Shown: positions 1-8,935 of the stretch, one piece after another
Numbering within the stretch: position 1 is the stretch's first letter
Layout: every line of letters begins with the position of its first letter
Origin: Mycobacterium sp. PS03-16
GTDB lineage: Bacteria > Actinomycetota > Actinomycetes > Mycobacteriales > Mycobacteriaceae
DNA: 64,000 bases
NCBI RefSeq assembly: GCF_004570325.1
Contig: NZ_SPQO01000006.1
Span: 156,805-220,804, forward strand
Direction of reading: 5' to 3'
Notes under the pieces: generated by a model
Told to the model about the DNA's origin: nothing
Databases searched by the model: none
Seen by the model: only the letters and a program-made list of their open reading frames with translations
Position numbers and translations under genes: made by a program

Positions 1-2
1 TG

Positions 3-215
3 CTGTCATGGTGGCTGGCGCCCGCGCCCGCGGACCGTGCGGCGGGCGCCGGCATCCCGATCACACTGGCCGTCATCGCGATGGCAGCCGTCAAGGGCCG
101 GTTGATCATTCGCTATTTCATGGAGGTGCGGGCCGCGCCGTGTTGGCTCCAGCGGGCCACGGACGCATGGCTCATCGCGCTGTGGGCCGCGGTACTCGGG
201 ATCTACCTGTGGTGA
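3..215 (+). CDS. Cytochrome c oxidase subunit IV-like membrane protein (3' end)
   Basis: The open frame enters from the left edge, so its start is missing; it ends at a TGA. About 70 residues are visible. Two hydrophobic segments flank the short signature RLIIRYFMEVRAAP, which is typical of the small prokaryotic cytochrome c oxidase subunit IV (COX4_pro) family of membrane proteins. Its last 13 bases overlap the convergent TetR gene. The role is assumed from the family; an assignment to any particular terminal oxidase cannot be made from this fragment. Confidence 0.65.
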   Translation: MSWWLAPAPADRAAGAGIPITLAVIAMAAVKGRLIIRYFMEVRAAPCWLQRATDAWLIALWAAVLGIYLW

Positions 216-808
216 CCATCCGGAATCGGGTCGCCCTCCAGGCGGCGCAGCCACTCCTCGCAGAATCGCAGCGTCTCGGTGTGGCCGGAGGACATCCCCA
301 GCTCCTGCTCCATGACCAGGACCCGGGAGACACTGGTGGCGAACACCGTCCACACGATCGGGGGCACCTCGCCCACCTCGACCCCGTAGCGCTGCAACGC
401 CGCCGTGAGGGCTTTCGTCTGCTCGACGCGGAAACGCTCGGCGTAGTAGGCGATGTCGGCCCGCAGGTCCTTCCGGTGATTGGCCAGGCCCATGAACTCC
501 ATCGTCAGCCGCGTGGCCGCGGGATTGGTGCCGAACCGCCACAGCGCCCACAGCGGTTGCGGGGAGGCCAGGGCGTGAGCCTGCACCTCGAGCCCCATCT
601 CGGCGCGCCTGCGGAAGACGGCGCGAAACAGGTCGTCCATGGTGCGGAAGTAGTAGTGCACGAGCTGCGGTTTGAGCCCGGCACGCTCGGCGACACGGCG
701 CGACGTCACCGCCGCGTAGCCCGCCTCCATCATCAGCTCCTCCGCCGCGTCGAGCAGCACGCCGCGGTTCTTCGCGTCCGGCGCGCCGAGTCGTCGGCCC
801 GTTGTCAT
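203..808 (-). CDS. TetR/AcrR family transcriptional regulator
   Basis: This 201-residue protein has an N-terminal TetR helix-turn-helix at about residues 15-60 (LLDAAEELMMEAGYAAVTSR, then VAERAGLKPQLVHYYF) and an all-helical ligand domain. It is divergent from the P450 gene at 972. The 163-bp gap between them holds a repeated TGCTnAGCA palindrome that is the likely operator, so local control of itself and the P450 is the simplest model. The ligand is unknown. The start is an ATG with the usual short N-terminal arm. Confidence 0.9.
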   Translation of the reverse strand: MTTGRRLGAPDAKNRGVLLDAAEELMMEAGYAAVTSRRVAERAGLKPQLVHYYFRTMDDLFRAVFRRRAEMGLEVQAHALASPQPLWALWRFGTNPAATRLTMEFMGLANHRKDLRADIAYYAERFRVEQTKALTAALQRYGVEVGEVPPIVWTVFATSVSRVLVMEQELGMSSGHTETLRFCEEWLRRLEGDPIPDGHHR

Positions 809-865
809 ACCCCGCCCACTTTCCGCTCGTTGCCTCGTGTGACCTTGACCACGACTATACCGTCA

Positions 866-885
866 TGCTAAGCAGGTGCTCAGCA
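866..885. promoter_or_regulatory. Probable TetR operator: tandem TGCTnAGCA palindromes
   Basis: TGCTAAGCA (866-874) and TGCTCAGCA (877-885) are each palindromic around one base and separated by GG. Together they make an approximate 22-bp dyad (865-886). The site lies between the divergent TetR gene (start 808) and the P450 gene (start 972), the expected place for an autoregulatory operator. Binding is inferred. Confidence 0.55.
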
Positions 886-971
886 TTGTCGGCACGTGAC
901 AGCCCCGGCACGCAAATGCCGTCGCCACCAACGCTCCTCGCTTCGAACCGGCCCCGGAAGGCACCGAACAG

Positions 972-2252
972 ATGACCATTGATTTCGACAACGTGGACTA
1001 CTTCACCGACCCGGCCCTGGTCCCCGACCCGCATCCCTATTTCGATCATCTGCGGGCCAAGTGCCCGGTGGCGCGCGAACCCCACCACGGCGTCATCGCG
1101 GTCACCGGATGGGAGGAGGCCAACGCCGTGTACCGGGACAGCGAGGCGTTCTCGTCCTGCATCTCGGTCATGGGCCCGTTCACCCCGATGCCGTTCACGC
1201 CGGAGGGTGACGACATCTCGGGGCTCATCGACGCCCATCGCTGTGAGATTCCGATGTTCGAGCACATGGTGACGATGGATCCTCCGCAGCACACCGATGC
1301 CCGGTCGATCCTGTCCCGGCTCCTGACACCCAAGCGGCTCAAGGAGAACGAGGACTTCATGTGGCGGCTGGCCGATCGCCACATCGACGAATTCATCGCG
1401 GACGGGCGGTGCGAGTTCCTCGCCGCCTACGCCAAGCCGTTCTCACTGCTCGTGGTCGCCGACCTCCTCGGCGTCCCGGAGGAGGACCACGAGCAGTTCC
1501 GCGAGGCCTTCGGCGCGGAGCGGCCCGGCTCGCGCATCGGCTCGCTCGACCACGAGACCATCGCGGCCAATCCACTGGCATGGGCCGACGAGAAGTTCAG
1601 CCAGTACATCGAGGACCGGCGCCGGGAACCCCGTGACGACGTCCTCACCTCGATCGCCACCGCGAAGTACCCCGACGGGTCGACCCCCGAGGTCGTCGAC
1701 GTGGTCCGCACCGCGACCTTCCTGTTCGCCGCCGGCCAGGAGACGACCGCGAAACTGCTCAGCGCCGCCCTGCGCGTCCTCGGGGACCACCCCGAACTGC
1801 AGCAGCAACTGCGCGCCGACCGCAGCCGTATCCCGAATTTCATCGAAGAGTGCCTGCGCATGGACAGCCCGGTCAAGACGGTCTTCCGGATGGTCCGCAA
1901 GTCGACGAAAGTGGGTGACGTCGACGCACCGGCCGGCACCACGGTGATGGTGAGTCCCGGTGCGGTCAACCGGGATCCGCGGCGCTTCGACAACCCACAC
2001 GAGTTCGACATCAACCGCCGCAACGTGCGCGAACACCTGGCGTTCAGCCGCGGGATCCACTCCTGTCCCGGCGCGCCGCTGGCCCGTGTCGAGGGACGGG
2101 TGTCGCTGGAACGCATCCTCGACCGGCTGGGCGACATCGCGATCGACGAGGAGCACCACGGCACGCCGGAAGCCCGCCGCTACACCTACGAACCGACGTT
2201 CATCCTGCGCGGTCTGACCGACCTGCACATCACGTTCGATCCACAGACGTAG
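972..2252 (+). CDS. Cytochrome P450
   Basis: This is a 426-residue bacterial class I P450 with all core motifs: the I-helix oxygen-binding AGQETT, the K-helix ExxR as ECLR, and the haem loop FSRGIHSCPG with proximal Cys365. It is a close paralogue of the P450 at 38770-40059; both carry FSSCIS near residue 60 and a TPKRLKENED block. The start has a GGAAGG ribosome site 10 bases upstream. It would need a ferredoxin from elsewhere, since none is adjacent. A hairpin terminator follows directly after the stop. The substrate is unknown. Confidence 0.95.
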   Translation: MTIDFDNVDYFTDPALVPDPHPYFDHLRAKCPVAREPHHGVIAVTGWEEANAVYRDSEAFSSCISVMGPFTPMPFTPEGDDISGLIDAHRCEIPMFEHMVTMDPPQHTDARSILSRLLTPKRLKENEDFMWRLADRHIDEFIADGRCEFLAAYAKPFSLLVVADLLGVPEEDHEQFREAFGAERPGSRIGSLDHETIAANPLAWADEKFSQYIEDRRREPRDDVLTSIATAKYPDGSTPEVVDVVRTATFLFAAGQETTAKLLSAALRVLGDHPELQQQLRADRSRIPNFIEECLRMDSPVKTVFRMVRKSTKVGDVDAPAGTTVMVSPGAVNRDPRRFDNPHEFDINRRNVREHLAFSRGIHSCPGAPLARVEGRVSLERILDRLGDIAIDEEHHGTPEARRYTYEPTFILRGLTDLHITFDPQT

Positions 2253-2269
2253 CGGGGCGTTCCGCCCCG
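2253..2269 (+). terminator. Hairpin terminator after the P450 gene
   Basis: A perfect 7-bp stem (CGGGGCG / CGCCCCG) with a TTC loop begins one base after the TAG stop codon starts to close the P450 frame. No T-run follows, which is common for mycobacterial terminators. Confidence 0.6.
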
Positions 2270-2351
2270 TGCGCGGCGTGGAGTTGATACTCTCCGTCAA
2301 CGAGAATCACGCTCTCGCCGTGCCCGGTTCCCGTCACTGTGGAGGTCTTCC

Positions 2352-2807
2352 GTGAGGTCCGTCCTGATCGGCGTGCTGCTCCTGGTCGCGGCGATGGTCG
2401 GCGCCCCGGCCGCCTCGGCCATGTACTTCGGCAACTACCTCCTGCACATCCCCGACCGCAGGGACTTCCACACCTGGGTCTGGGCGGCCAACTCACCCTG
2501 CCGCACCCCCGACAATGTCCGGCGCACCGACTGCATCCGCGTGCTGAGCGAACCGCAACCGATCGCCAAGGCGGTGTACACCGACGCCGAGGCGGTGCTG
2601 GTCGACGGACGATACACCATGGTGATCGACGATCCGTTCGGATTGCGTTGTGGCGACATCTATTACGGGCCCACCGTACCCACGCACGACGTGTACACCT
2701 GGGATGCCAGGACGCTGGCCGGGGAGATGGTGTCCTCGTTCAACGCCGGTTGCGACGGTGCACCCGGCGGCCAGCTCCGATACCCCTTCTTCCTGACCAG
2801 GATGTGA
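2352..2807 (+). CDS. Small secreted protein of unknown function
   Basis: 151 residues starting at GTG with GGAGG seven bases upstream. Residues 1-23 form a clear Sec signal peptide ending in SAMA/ASA, so the mature protein is exported. The mature part has four to five cysteines (for example in SPCRTP, TDCIRV, LRCGD and AGCDG), consistent with disulphides. I recognise no domain. It ends two bases before the MmpS-like gene, so the two are probably cotranscribed. A weak GAGAAT-type motif lies at 2302-2316. Confidence 0.75.
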   Translation: MRSVLIGVLLLVAAMVGAPAASAMYFGNYLLHIPDRRDFHTWVWAANSPCRTPDNVRRTDCIRVLSEPQPIAKAVYTDAEAVLVDGRYTMVIDDPFGLRCGDIYYGPTVPTHDVYTWDARTLAGEMVSSFNAGCDGAPGGQLRYPFFLTRM

Positions 2808-2809
2808 CG

Positions 2810-3229
2810 ATGCGACTGACCGCCACCGTGATCGCGGTGCTGGCGTTGACCGGCGCCACGACCGCCGTCGCCGCCCCGGCCCATTCCCAGGGCCCGGTAC
2901 TGCATCACGTGCGCTACACCGTCACCGCCGACGCCCCCTTCTACGCCGACATCTACTACCGCAACAGCGAACCCGCGGTCTTCTCCGATTACAGCCACAA
3001 CCCGTACATGTTCTCGCCGAAGGCCGAAGCCGACATCGGGCCGGATCGGCCCTGGGTGCACGAAACCATGCTGGCCGACCCCGCGCTGTGGGCCATGGTG
3101 CTGGTCCAGAGCGGGGAGTCACCACACCTGCCCACGCCCGGCTTCAACTGCGAACTGGCTGTGGACGGTGTGGTGGTGAAGACCAACAGCGGCCCCAAGG
3201 GCGCGGTCTGCTCGATCCGCAATTGGTGA
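2810..3229 (+). CDS. Exported MmpS-like domain protein
   Basis: 139 residues with an N-terminal signal peptide (to about residue 25, VAAPAHS). The mature part follows the pattern of the MmpS periplasmic domain: VRYTVTADAP near the start, a PW in the middle, then FNCELAVDGVVVKTNSGPKG and a final cysteine. MmpS proteins are accessories of MmpL lipid exporters, but this one has a cleavable-looking signal rather than a plain anchor and no mmpL gene is nearby. The match is by motif order only, so the function is a suggestion. It is likely cotranscribed with the gene upstream. Confidence 0.65.
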   Translation: MRLTATVIAVLALTGATTAVAAPAHSQGPVLHHVRYTVTADAPFYADIYYRNSEPAVFSDYSHNPYMFSPKAEADIGPDRPWVHETMLADPALWAMVLVQSGESPHLPTPGFNCELAVDGVVVKTNSGPKGAVCSIRNW

Positions 3230-3241
3230 GCCGGGCGCCGG

Positions 3242-3637
3242 TCAGACGTCGCCCCGGCGCCAGAGGGTCTGGTTGTTCATCGGCACACATGCGAGGAAGA
3301 GCCCATCGGGGGCCTGGGCCACACTGTTCAGTTCCCCGTCGCACGAGCTGTTCTCCTCGCGGATGCCCACCATCGGCGGCGAGCGGAACCATCGGGGCTC
3401 ATAGCGGCGGGGCGACCCGCAGAACACCAGGCGCCCCGGCCTGATCGACGGTCCGGCGACCGCGGTGCCGAACACGAAATAGCTGGTGTTCGAACAGTAC
3501 GAACCCAGGACGACGTTCGGGGTGATGCCGGGAACGCAGAAGGGGTCGTTGCAGGTTTGCGGTTCGGCGCCGGCGGGCGGCGCCGCGAGTACGCCGGCGG
3601 CGATCACCGCCACCGCCGCTGATCCGGTCAGACGCAC
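3242..3637 (-). CDS. Small secreted cysteine-rich protein of unknown function
   Basis: I start this gene at GTG 3637, giving 131 residues (VRLTGSAAVAVIAAGVLAAP) with a typical signal peptide cleaved near PAGA-EPQ. The longer frame upstream has no signal-peptide sense. The mature part has several cysteines (CNDPFC, SYCSNTS, FCGSP, SSCDGE, ACVPMN), suggesting an oxidised extracellular fold. It is convergent with the MmpS-like gene and divergent from the secreted protein at 3730. No family is recognised. Confidence 0.65.
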   Translation of the reverse strand: MRLTGSAAVAVIAAGVLAAPPAGAEPQTCNDPFCVPGITPNVVLGSYCSNTSYFVFGTAVAGPSIRPGRLVFCGSPRRYEPRWFRSPPMVGIREENSSCDGELNSVAQAPDGLFLACVPMNNQTLWRRGDV

Positions 3638-3729
3638 GTATCCACTCTCGCACAACCGATTACGAAACTCTCGGTTTTGGGTATCATTGTTCTCCTCAGC
3701 CACGTCGTTCCCGCAGAGGAGTCGCGTAC

Positions 3730-4236
3730 ATGTCGGCCACGACCACCACCGGTGCCGCACTCGTCGCGGCGCTGGCGTTCGCCGGTCTGGCCTCCGCGGG
3801 AACCGCGGAGGCCGGCACGGAATGGGGTATCAACGGAACGTTCGCGATCTCGTCGAACGGCGATTTCGCCAAGGTCAACGAGCGGTTCCAGGACCAGCCC
3901 GGCGAACGCGCCACGTGGACCATCACCACGACCTGCGCCTCCCCCACCGACTGCGCCGGTACGGTGACCAGCGATCAGGGCTGGAGCGCGCCCATCTACA
4001 CCACCAACGGGCTGTACTACGTCAAACGCGTGGTGCCCGCGTGGCGGTTCTGTGCGGACGGCCAGCCGGTCGAAGGCCTCCAGACGTACAAGCTCTACCC
4101 CGTCGGCATGGACGGACACGTCGACGCCTCGTCCGACGAGTACACCGGCGAGAACCAGACCGTGGGCCCCAGTGGATCGTGCGGCCGCAACCAGTGGCCG
4201 CAGATCCGGATGCCGTTCTATATGAAAAAGATCTAG
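3730..4236 (+). CDS. Secreted protein of unknown function
   Basis: 168 residues with a signal peptide ending near AGTAEA-GTEWG. The mature part is beta-rich in appearance, with ERATWTITTTC, two further cysteines around TDC and FC, and a late CGRNQWPQIRMP segment. It resembles conserved mycobacterial exported proteins of unknown role. It is convergent with the mceF end of the Mce operon; a GC hairpin lies between them. Confidence 0.75.
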   Translation: MSATTTTGAALVAALAFAGLASAGTAEAGTEWGINGTFAISSNGDFAKVNERFQDQPGERATWTITTTCASPTDCAGTVTSDQGWSAPIYTTNGLYYVKRVVPAWRFCADGQPVEGLQTYKLYPVGMDGHVDASSDEYTGENQTVGPSGSCGRNQWPQIRMPFYMKKI

Positions 4237-4274
4237 CCACAGCATCATCCGGCGTCATCGAGCGTCATCAGGCG

Positions 4275-4308
4275 GGGCGGGCCGCGCCGAGCGCCACTCG
4301 TCCCGCCC
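4275..4308. terminator. Possible bidirectional terminator between the secreted protein and mceF
   Basis: GGGCGGG (4275-4281) pairs perfectly with CCCGCCC (4302-4308) across a 20-base loop that itself contains a GCGC/GCGC pair. It sits in the short gap between two convergent genes. No T-run is visible. Confidence 0.45.
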
Positions 4309-4314
4309 TTCCCC

Positions 4315-6069
4315 TCACGTGGGCAGCAGTTCCTGCCAGGTCTTCGGGGTCTGCACCAGATCGGTCTGGCGGTACACGGTGCCGTCGCTGCCCAAGTATT
4401 CGCCGGTCCGCGGGTTGTACTTCGCCACGGCCACCGACGGGCCCGACGAATCCTGACCGCCGCCGAAAGCGCTGGGCGAGATGACCGGTGCGGGCGGCAC
4501 CGACGGCTCCGCGGTGGGCGGCAGGGGCACAGACTCCGGTGGCAGACCCGGCGGGATCGGGATCTGCGTCGCCGGAGGCTGCTGCGCGGGCGGGGCCGGC
4601 ACGGCGGCCGGGTCGGTCACCTGAGCCGGTCCCGGCGGGATCACCGGCGGGGTGGTGTAGAGCGGCTGCCCGGGCAGCAGCGCACCGGGTCCTGTGCCGG
4701 CGAAGTTCGGCGGCGGGGACGGCAGCGGCGGGATGTCGGGCGGTGGCGCCGTGACACCGGGCGGCAGCGGCGTGCCCTCGACCGGCCCGAAGATGTCGGC
4801 GTCCGGGTTGACCCGCGAATCCGGGGGGACGCCCTGCGCGATCAGGTTCGGATCCAGCGGGTACGGACCCAGGGCGTGCTGGCGCTGGGCGAGCGGCTGG
4901 TAGCCGTTCGGGTCGTTGCACAGCTCGACCGTCGGGGCCCGCTTGCCCGGGTGTTCCATGCAGGGATAGTTGCGCGCCCCGCGCACCGCGATCGGGGAGT
5001 CCTGCGGGAGTTTGCAGTACAGGCCTTCGGGGGTGTCGATCACCGACGTGTCGGCGGGCGATCGCCACGACGACGGCGGCAGGAAGCCCACGGTGCACGA
5101 CGCCGGATCGCCGAGCCCGAGCGAGAAGTCACCGTTCGGCAGGCCCGACGGGTTGTTGGTGGGCGCGTAGGTCTGAATCTGGGCGACGAACGGCGGAACC
5201 AGCACCAGGAGTTGCTCGATCGACGGGTTATAGGTCACGCCGATCTGGCCGAACGTGGTCAGATTCGCCAGCAGCACCGGCAGCGTGGGCTTGACCTGCT
5301 CGAGCAGCCGCGAGGTCTCCTGGGCGAAGCCGGGCCCGTTGCGCAGGATCGACCGTACCTGCGGGTCGTTGTTCGCCACCTGGTCGGTGATCCCGGCCAG
5401 GCTGGACGCCCACGTCCGGGTGGAATCGGTGGTCTGGGCCTGCGCTTCCAGGAACGGCACGGCGTCGTCGGCCAGCGCCCGCGTCTGGTCGGAGACCGCG
5501 TTGGCGTCCCGGGTCACGGTCGCGGCCGAGTCGAGCAGCGACCCGAAGTCGAAGCCGGTGCCGTTGAACGCCTCGTACGATTCGTCGAGCAGTTGGCTGA
5601 GCTTGTCCTCCGGGATGGTGTCGACCAGCGCGCTGACCTGATCGAGCATGGGGCCGACGGCCTGCGGGATGGTGGTGTTCTCCATCGCGATCACCGAACC
5701 GTCCTGCAGATACGGCGGATCATCCGTGCGCGGCAGGAGTTCCACGTACTGCTCGCCGACCGCGGACATGCTGCGGACCTCGGCCGCGAGGTCGGCGGGG
5801 ATCTTCGGGGAGCGCTCCAGTGACATCGTCACCTCGGCGCCCTTGTCGGTCAGCGTGATCCCGGTGACCTTGCCGACCTGCGAACCGCGGTAGGTGACGT
5901 TGCTGAACTGGTAGAGGCCGCCTGCGGCGGGCAGCTCCATCTTCACGTTGAGCCGGCCGAGCCCCAGCAGCATCGGTACCTGCATGTAGGCGAACAGCAT
6001 CACCGACACACCCACGACCGAGGCGATCGTGAAGATGATGAGCTGATTGCGGACGAAGCGGGTGAGCAT
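4315..6069 (-). CDS. mceF: Mce family protein MceF
   Basis: 584 residues: an N-terminal membrane anchor (about 10-32), an MlaD/Mce beta-domain with YRGSQVGKVTGITL at about 60-75, a long helical region, and a proline-rich tail from about residue 430. MceA-F proteins form the hexameric tunnel that carries lipids from the outer envelope to the YrbE permease. It is the last gene of the operon. Its ATG overlaps the mceE stop (TGATG). No mam (Mce-associated) genes follow, unlike most mycobacterial mce loci. Confidence 0.93.
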   Translation of the reverse strand: MLTRFVRNQLIIFTIASVVGVSVMLFAYMQVPMLLGLGRLNVKMELPAAGGLYQFSNVTYRGSQVGKVTGITLTDKGAEVTMSLERSPKIPADLAAEVRSMSAVGEQYVELLPRTDDPPYLQDGSVIAMENTTIPQAVGPMLDQVSALVDTIPEDKLSQLLDESYEAFNGTGFDFGSLLDSAATVTRDANAVSDQTRALADDAVPFLEAQAQTTDSTRTWASSLAGITDQVANNDPQVRSILRNGPGFAQETSRLLEQVKPTLPVLLANLTTFGQIGVTYNPSIEQLLVLVPPFVAQIQTYAPTNNPSGLPNGDFSLGLGDPASCTVGFLPPSSWRSPADTSVIDTPEGLYCKLPQDSPIAVRGARNYPCMEHPGKRAPTVELCNDPNGYQPLAQRQHALGPYPLDPNLIAQGVPPDSRVNPDADIFGPVEGTPLPPGVTAPPPDIPPLPSPPPNFAGTGPGALLPGQPLYTTPPVIPPGPAQVTDPAAVPAPPAQQPPATQIPIPPGLPPESVPLPPTAEPSVPPAPVISPSAFGGGQDSSGPSVAVAKYNPRTGEYLGSDGTVYRQTDLVQTPKTWQELLPT

Positions 6070-7469
6070 CAGCCACCACCTCCGGGTGCGGGCGGAGCCG
6101 CCGGGGGCGGCGGGGCGGGGGCCGGATACGGACCCGCGAAAATGGGGGCCGCGGGTCCGGGCGCCGCGGACTGCACCGCGGGCGCGCCGGGCGCCATCAG
6201 CGGCGCCGGAGGAACCACCGGGAGGATCGGTTCGGCCACCGGCGGGGGCGGTGGCGGTGGCGGCGCGGTGACCGGGGGTTCATCGACCGGTGGCGACCCG
6301 AACGCGGTGTGGGTGTTCGCGCCACCCTCGCCGAGCGGGGGGAACGCATTGGGCGGCGGGTCGATTCCCAGCTTGAGCGGGTCGTAGGTGTACTGCAGGT
6401 ACCCGGGATCGCCGGGCGCCGGAATCAGCTGTGCCCCCTCCTGTTCCCACCTGGTGCCGAGGAACAGCGTGCGCTTCAGCCGCGGGATCGTGAAGTCGAC
6501 GATCGCGAACAGGTTGTAGTAGTCGCCGCGGATGGCCCGGTCGATGAAGCTCTGGGTGAACGGGAAGTGCAGCGCGTACTCGAGGATGGAGTTCAGATCG
6601 GGCCCGACGTCGGCGAAGGCCTTGAGCACCGGTTCGAGGTTCTCGAGGTTGCGCACGAGGTCTTCCTGAGAGTCGCTGACGAACTGCGTCGCGGTGTTAC
6701 TGAAGGTACCCAGGCGCTGCAGCGCCGTGGTCAGCCGCGGCCGCTCCCGCACCAGGACGTCGATGGCCGGCGGGATGCGGTCCAGGGCTCGGGTGATGTC
6801 GTCACGTTGTTCGGCGAAGGTGGCCGTGAGCCGGTTGAGGGACTCGATCGACGACACGATGCTGTCCCGTTGTGCGTCAAGGGTTCCGACGAAGGTGTCC
6901 AGTCGAGTGAGCAGATCGCGGATCTCGGCTTCCCGGCCGTCGAGCGCTCCGCTGAAGTTGTGGATGACATCACCGATCTGACCGAGGCCGCCACCGTTGA
7001 CCACCGCCGCCAGCGACGACAGCGTCTGCTCGGTCGTCGGGTACGTCGACGAATCGTTGAGCGGGATGGTCGTTCCGGGCGCCAGGGCGCCCTGTGCAGC
7101 CTCCCCCGGCGGCGGATCCAGCGCGAGGTGCATCGAACCGAGCAGGCTGGTCTGCCCCACGCTCGCCACCGCGTTCGCCGGGATCACCACGTCGGGCTTC
7201 ACCGAGATCTCGACGTCGGCGTGCCAATCCCGCACGGTCATCGCCCGCACGCTGCCGACCACGACGTCGTCGATCATCACGGGCGAATTCGGTTCGAGCG
7301 TCGACACGTTGGCGATCTCGACGTGGTAGACCCGTGCGTCCGGGCCGCGGCCCTCCGCACCGGGCAGCGGCAGCGAGTTGACGCCCTGGAAGCCGCATCC
7401 GCTGACGGTCAGCGCCACGCAGGACGCGGCGGCGACACCCGCGCGGACGGCTCTTGTCCCGCCGGTCAT
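6069..7469 (-). CDS. mceE: Mce family lipoprotein MceE
   Basis: I start this at ATG 7469, where ATGA overlaps the mceD stop; the frame extends further upstream but only as a shadow of mceD. The 466-residue protein opens with a lipoprotein signal and lipobox VSGC (residues about 20-24), as expected for MceE/LprK, the lipid-anchored subunit. The Mce/MlaD domain follows (VMIDDVVVGSVRAM), then a helical tunnel region and a very proline-rich tail from about residue 375. Confidence 0.93.
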   Translation of the reverse strand: MTGGTRAVRAGVAAASCVALTVSGCGFQGVNSLPLPGAEGRGPDARVYHVEIANVSTLEPNSPVMIDDVVVGSVRAMTVRDWHADVEISVKPDVVIPANAVASVGQTSLLGSMHLALDPPPGEAAQGALAPGTTIPLNDSSTYPTTEQTLSSLAAVVNGGGLGQIGDVIHNFSGALDGREAEIRDLLTRLDTFVGTLDAQRDSIVSSIESLNRLTATFAEQRDDITRALDRIPPAIDVLVRERPRLTTALQRLGTFSNTATQFVSDSQEDLVRNLENLEPVLKAFADVGPDLNSILEYALHFPFTQSFIDRAIRGDYYNLFAIVDFTIPRLKRTLFLGTRWEQEGAQLIPAPGDPGYLQYTYDPLKLGIDPPPNAFPPLGEGGANTHTAFGSPPVDEPPVTAPPPPPPPPVAEPILPVVPPAPLMAPGAPAVQSAAPGPAAPIFAGPYPAPAPPPPAAPPAPGGGG

Positions 7470-8935
7470 GCTGGTGGCGTCCCTTCTGCCGGCAGGGCGG
7501 CGGGTAGCGGCGCCTCGGCGGGCAGCGGCGGGCCGGGCGGCGGCGGGGCAGGCGCCGGTCCCGGTGGCGCACCCGCCGGGTTGAGCACGTTCTCCAGCGA
7601 CGACGGCACGTTGGGCGGTACCACCGGCGGTGCGCCCGGGAGTAATTGCTGCGCACCTGGCGGCGGCACATTCGGCGGGCGTCCGGTGAACGGCGGCGGG
7701 CCGGGTGCGACGCCCTGGTAGGCCGAGATGGCGGGCGGTGTCTCGGGGGGTTCCGGGCTGCCGCCGCCGCCCCCGGGCGCCAGGCCGGGTTCGGAGTAGA
7801 TGATGTTCTCCGGGTTCGCCGACGGCGCGAGGAACGGCGCGATGGGGAACGGCAGGTAGTTGAAATTGAACAGCCGGGCGGCCGGTCCGAGATACTGGGC
7901 GCACAGCTTGGCGGTTTCGGGGGCGGTGGTGTTCTCCACCGCACCGATGGCGCCACAGATGAACTCGACGGGGTTGGAGAAGTTGTTGAGTACGAACTGC
8001 CCCACCGCGCTGCCCGTGTCGGGGTTGTAGATGTTGTAGGCGTTGCTCAGCGCGTTGGGCGCGATGTGCAGGAGGTTCTCCAGTTCGGCCTGGTTGTCGA
8101 GCAGATTGCGGGTGACGTTGGCGAGCCGTTGCACCTGTTCGGAGGTCTGGTCGCGGGTGCCGGAGATGAACCGCTGGACGTCGACGACGGCCACCGAGAG
8201 GTCCTTGAGTGCGGCGTCGAGGTCCGAGCGGCTGCCGTCGACCACGCTGGTCAGCGTCGCGAGCCGATTCTGGAAGAGCACCACCTGCTGATTGCTGTCC
8301 TTCAGCGCGGTGACGAAGGTCTGGAGGTTCTTGATGATGTCGACGACGTTGCCGCTGCCTTCGGCCAGGACACGGGCCACCCCGGACAGCTGCGAGATCG
8401 TCTCCCGCAGTTTGGCTCCGTTGCCTTCCATGGCGTTCGCAGCGCTGTCGATGAAGCGCGACACCGACGTGCCGTCCACCCCGCTCTGCGGCCCGAGATC
8501 CGTCGCCAGTCGCATGAGTTGCTCTTTGACCTCGTCCCACTCCACGGGGACCGCGGTGCGATCGAGCCCGATCACGGCGTCGTCGGGCATCGTCGGCCCG
8601 CTGGACCGGTACGCCGGGGTCAACTGCACATACCGTGCGGCAACCAGGTTCGGGGCGACGATCACCGCTTTGGCGTCGGCCGGCACCGGCACGTCGCGGT
8701 CGATGTTGAGCACCATCCGGACCTGGGTGCCCTCGGGGGTGATCGATTCGATGCTGCCGACCTCCACCCCGGACACGCGCACCTCGTCGCCGGGGTAGAT
8801 ACCGGTCGCGGAGGTGAACACCGCGGACAGCGTGCGCGGACCGAAGTACATCTGCCGCGTCAGGTATGCCCCGCCGGCGACCAGCAGCGCGACCAGCGCC
8901 ACGGCCAGCAGGGTGGTCACGCGTTTCCGGTTCAT
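7466..8935 (-). CDS. mceD: Mce family protein MceD
   Basis: 489 residues from ATG 8935, where TGATG overlaps the mceC stop (a GTG one codon earlier is also possible). There is a membrane anchor at about residues 8-28, an Mce domain with EVRVSGVEVGSIESI, a long amphipathic helical stretch that would build the central tunnel, and a Pro/Gly-rich tail from about residue 385. It is an integral part of the Mce importer encoded here. Confidence 0.93.
   Translation of the reverse strand: MNRKRVTTLLAVALVALLVAGGAYLTRQMYFGPRTLSAVFTSATGIYPGDEVRVSGVEVGSIESITPEGTQVRMVLNIDRDVPVPADAKAVIVAPNLVAARYVQLTPAYRSSGPTMPDDAVIGLDRTAVPVEWDEVKEQLMRLATDLGPQSGVDGTSVSRFIDSAANAMEGNGAKLRETISQLSGVARVLAEGSGNVVDIIKNLQTFVTALKDSNQQVVLFQNRLATLTSVVDGSRSDLDAALKDLSVAVVDVQRFISGTRDQTSEQVQRLANVTRNLLDNQAELENLLHIAPNALSNAYNIYNPDTGSAVGQFVLNNFSNPVEFICGAIGAVENTTAPETAKLCAQYLGPAARLFNFNYLPFPIAPFLAPSANPENIIYSEPGLAPGGGGGSPEPPETPPAISAYQGVAPGPPPFTGRPPNVPPPGAQQLLPGAPPVVPPNVPSSLENVLNPAGAPPGPAPAPPPPGPPLPAEAPLPAALPAEGTPPA

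Noticed and set aside
3668..3710. A GTTCTC motif before the secreted protein at 3730
   Set aside because: The second half-site matches too poorly to call an operator.
6069..8540. One very long minus-strand open frame of 823 codons
   Set aside because: Only its second part (from ATG 7469) encodes the MceE lipoprotein. The first part lies across mceD in another frame and has Arg/Pro-rich shadow composition.
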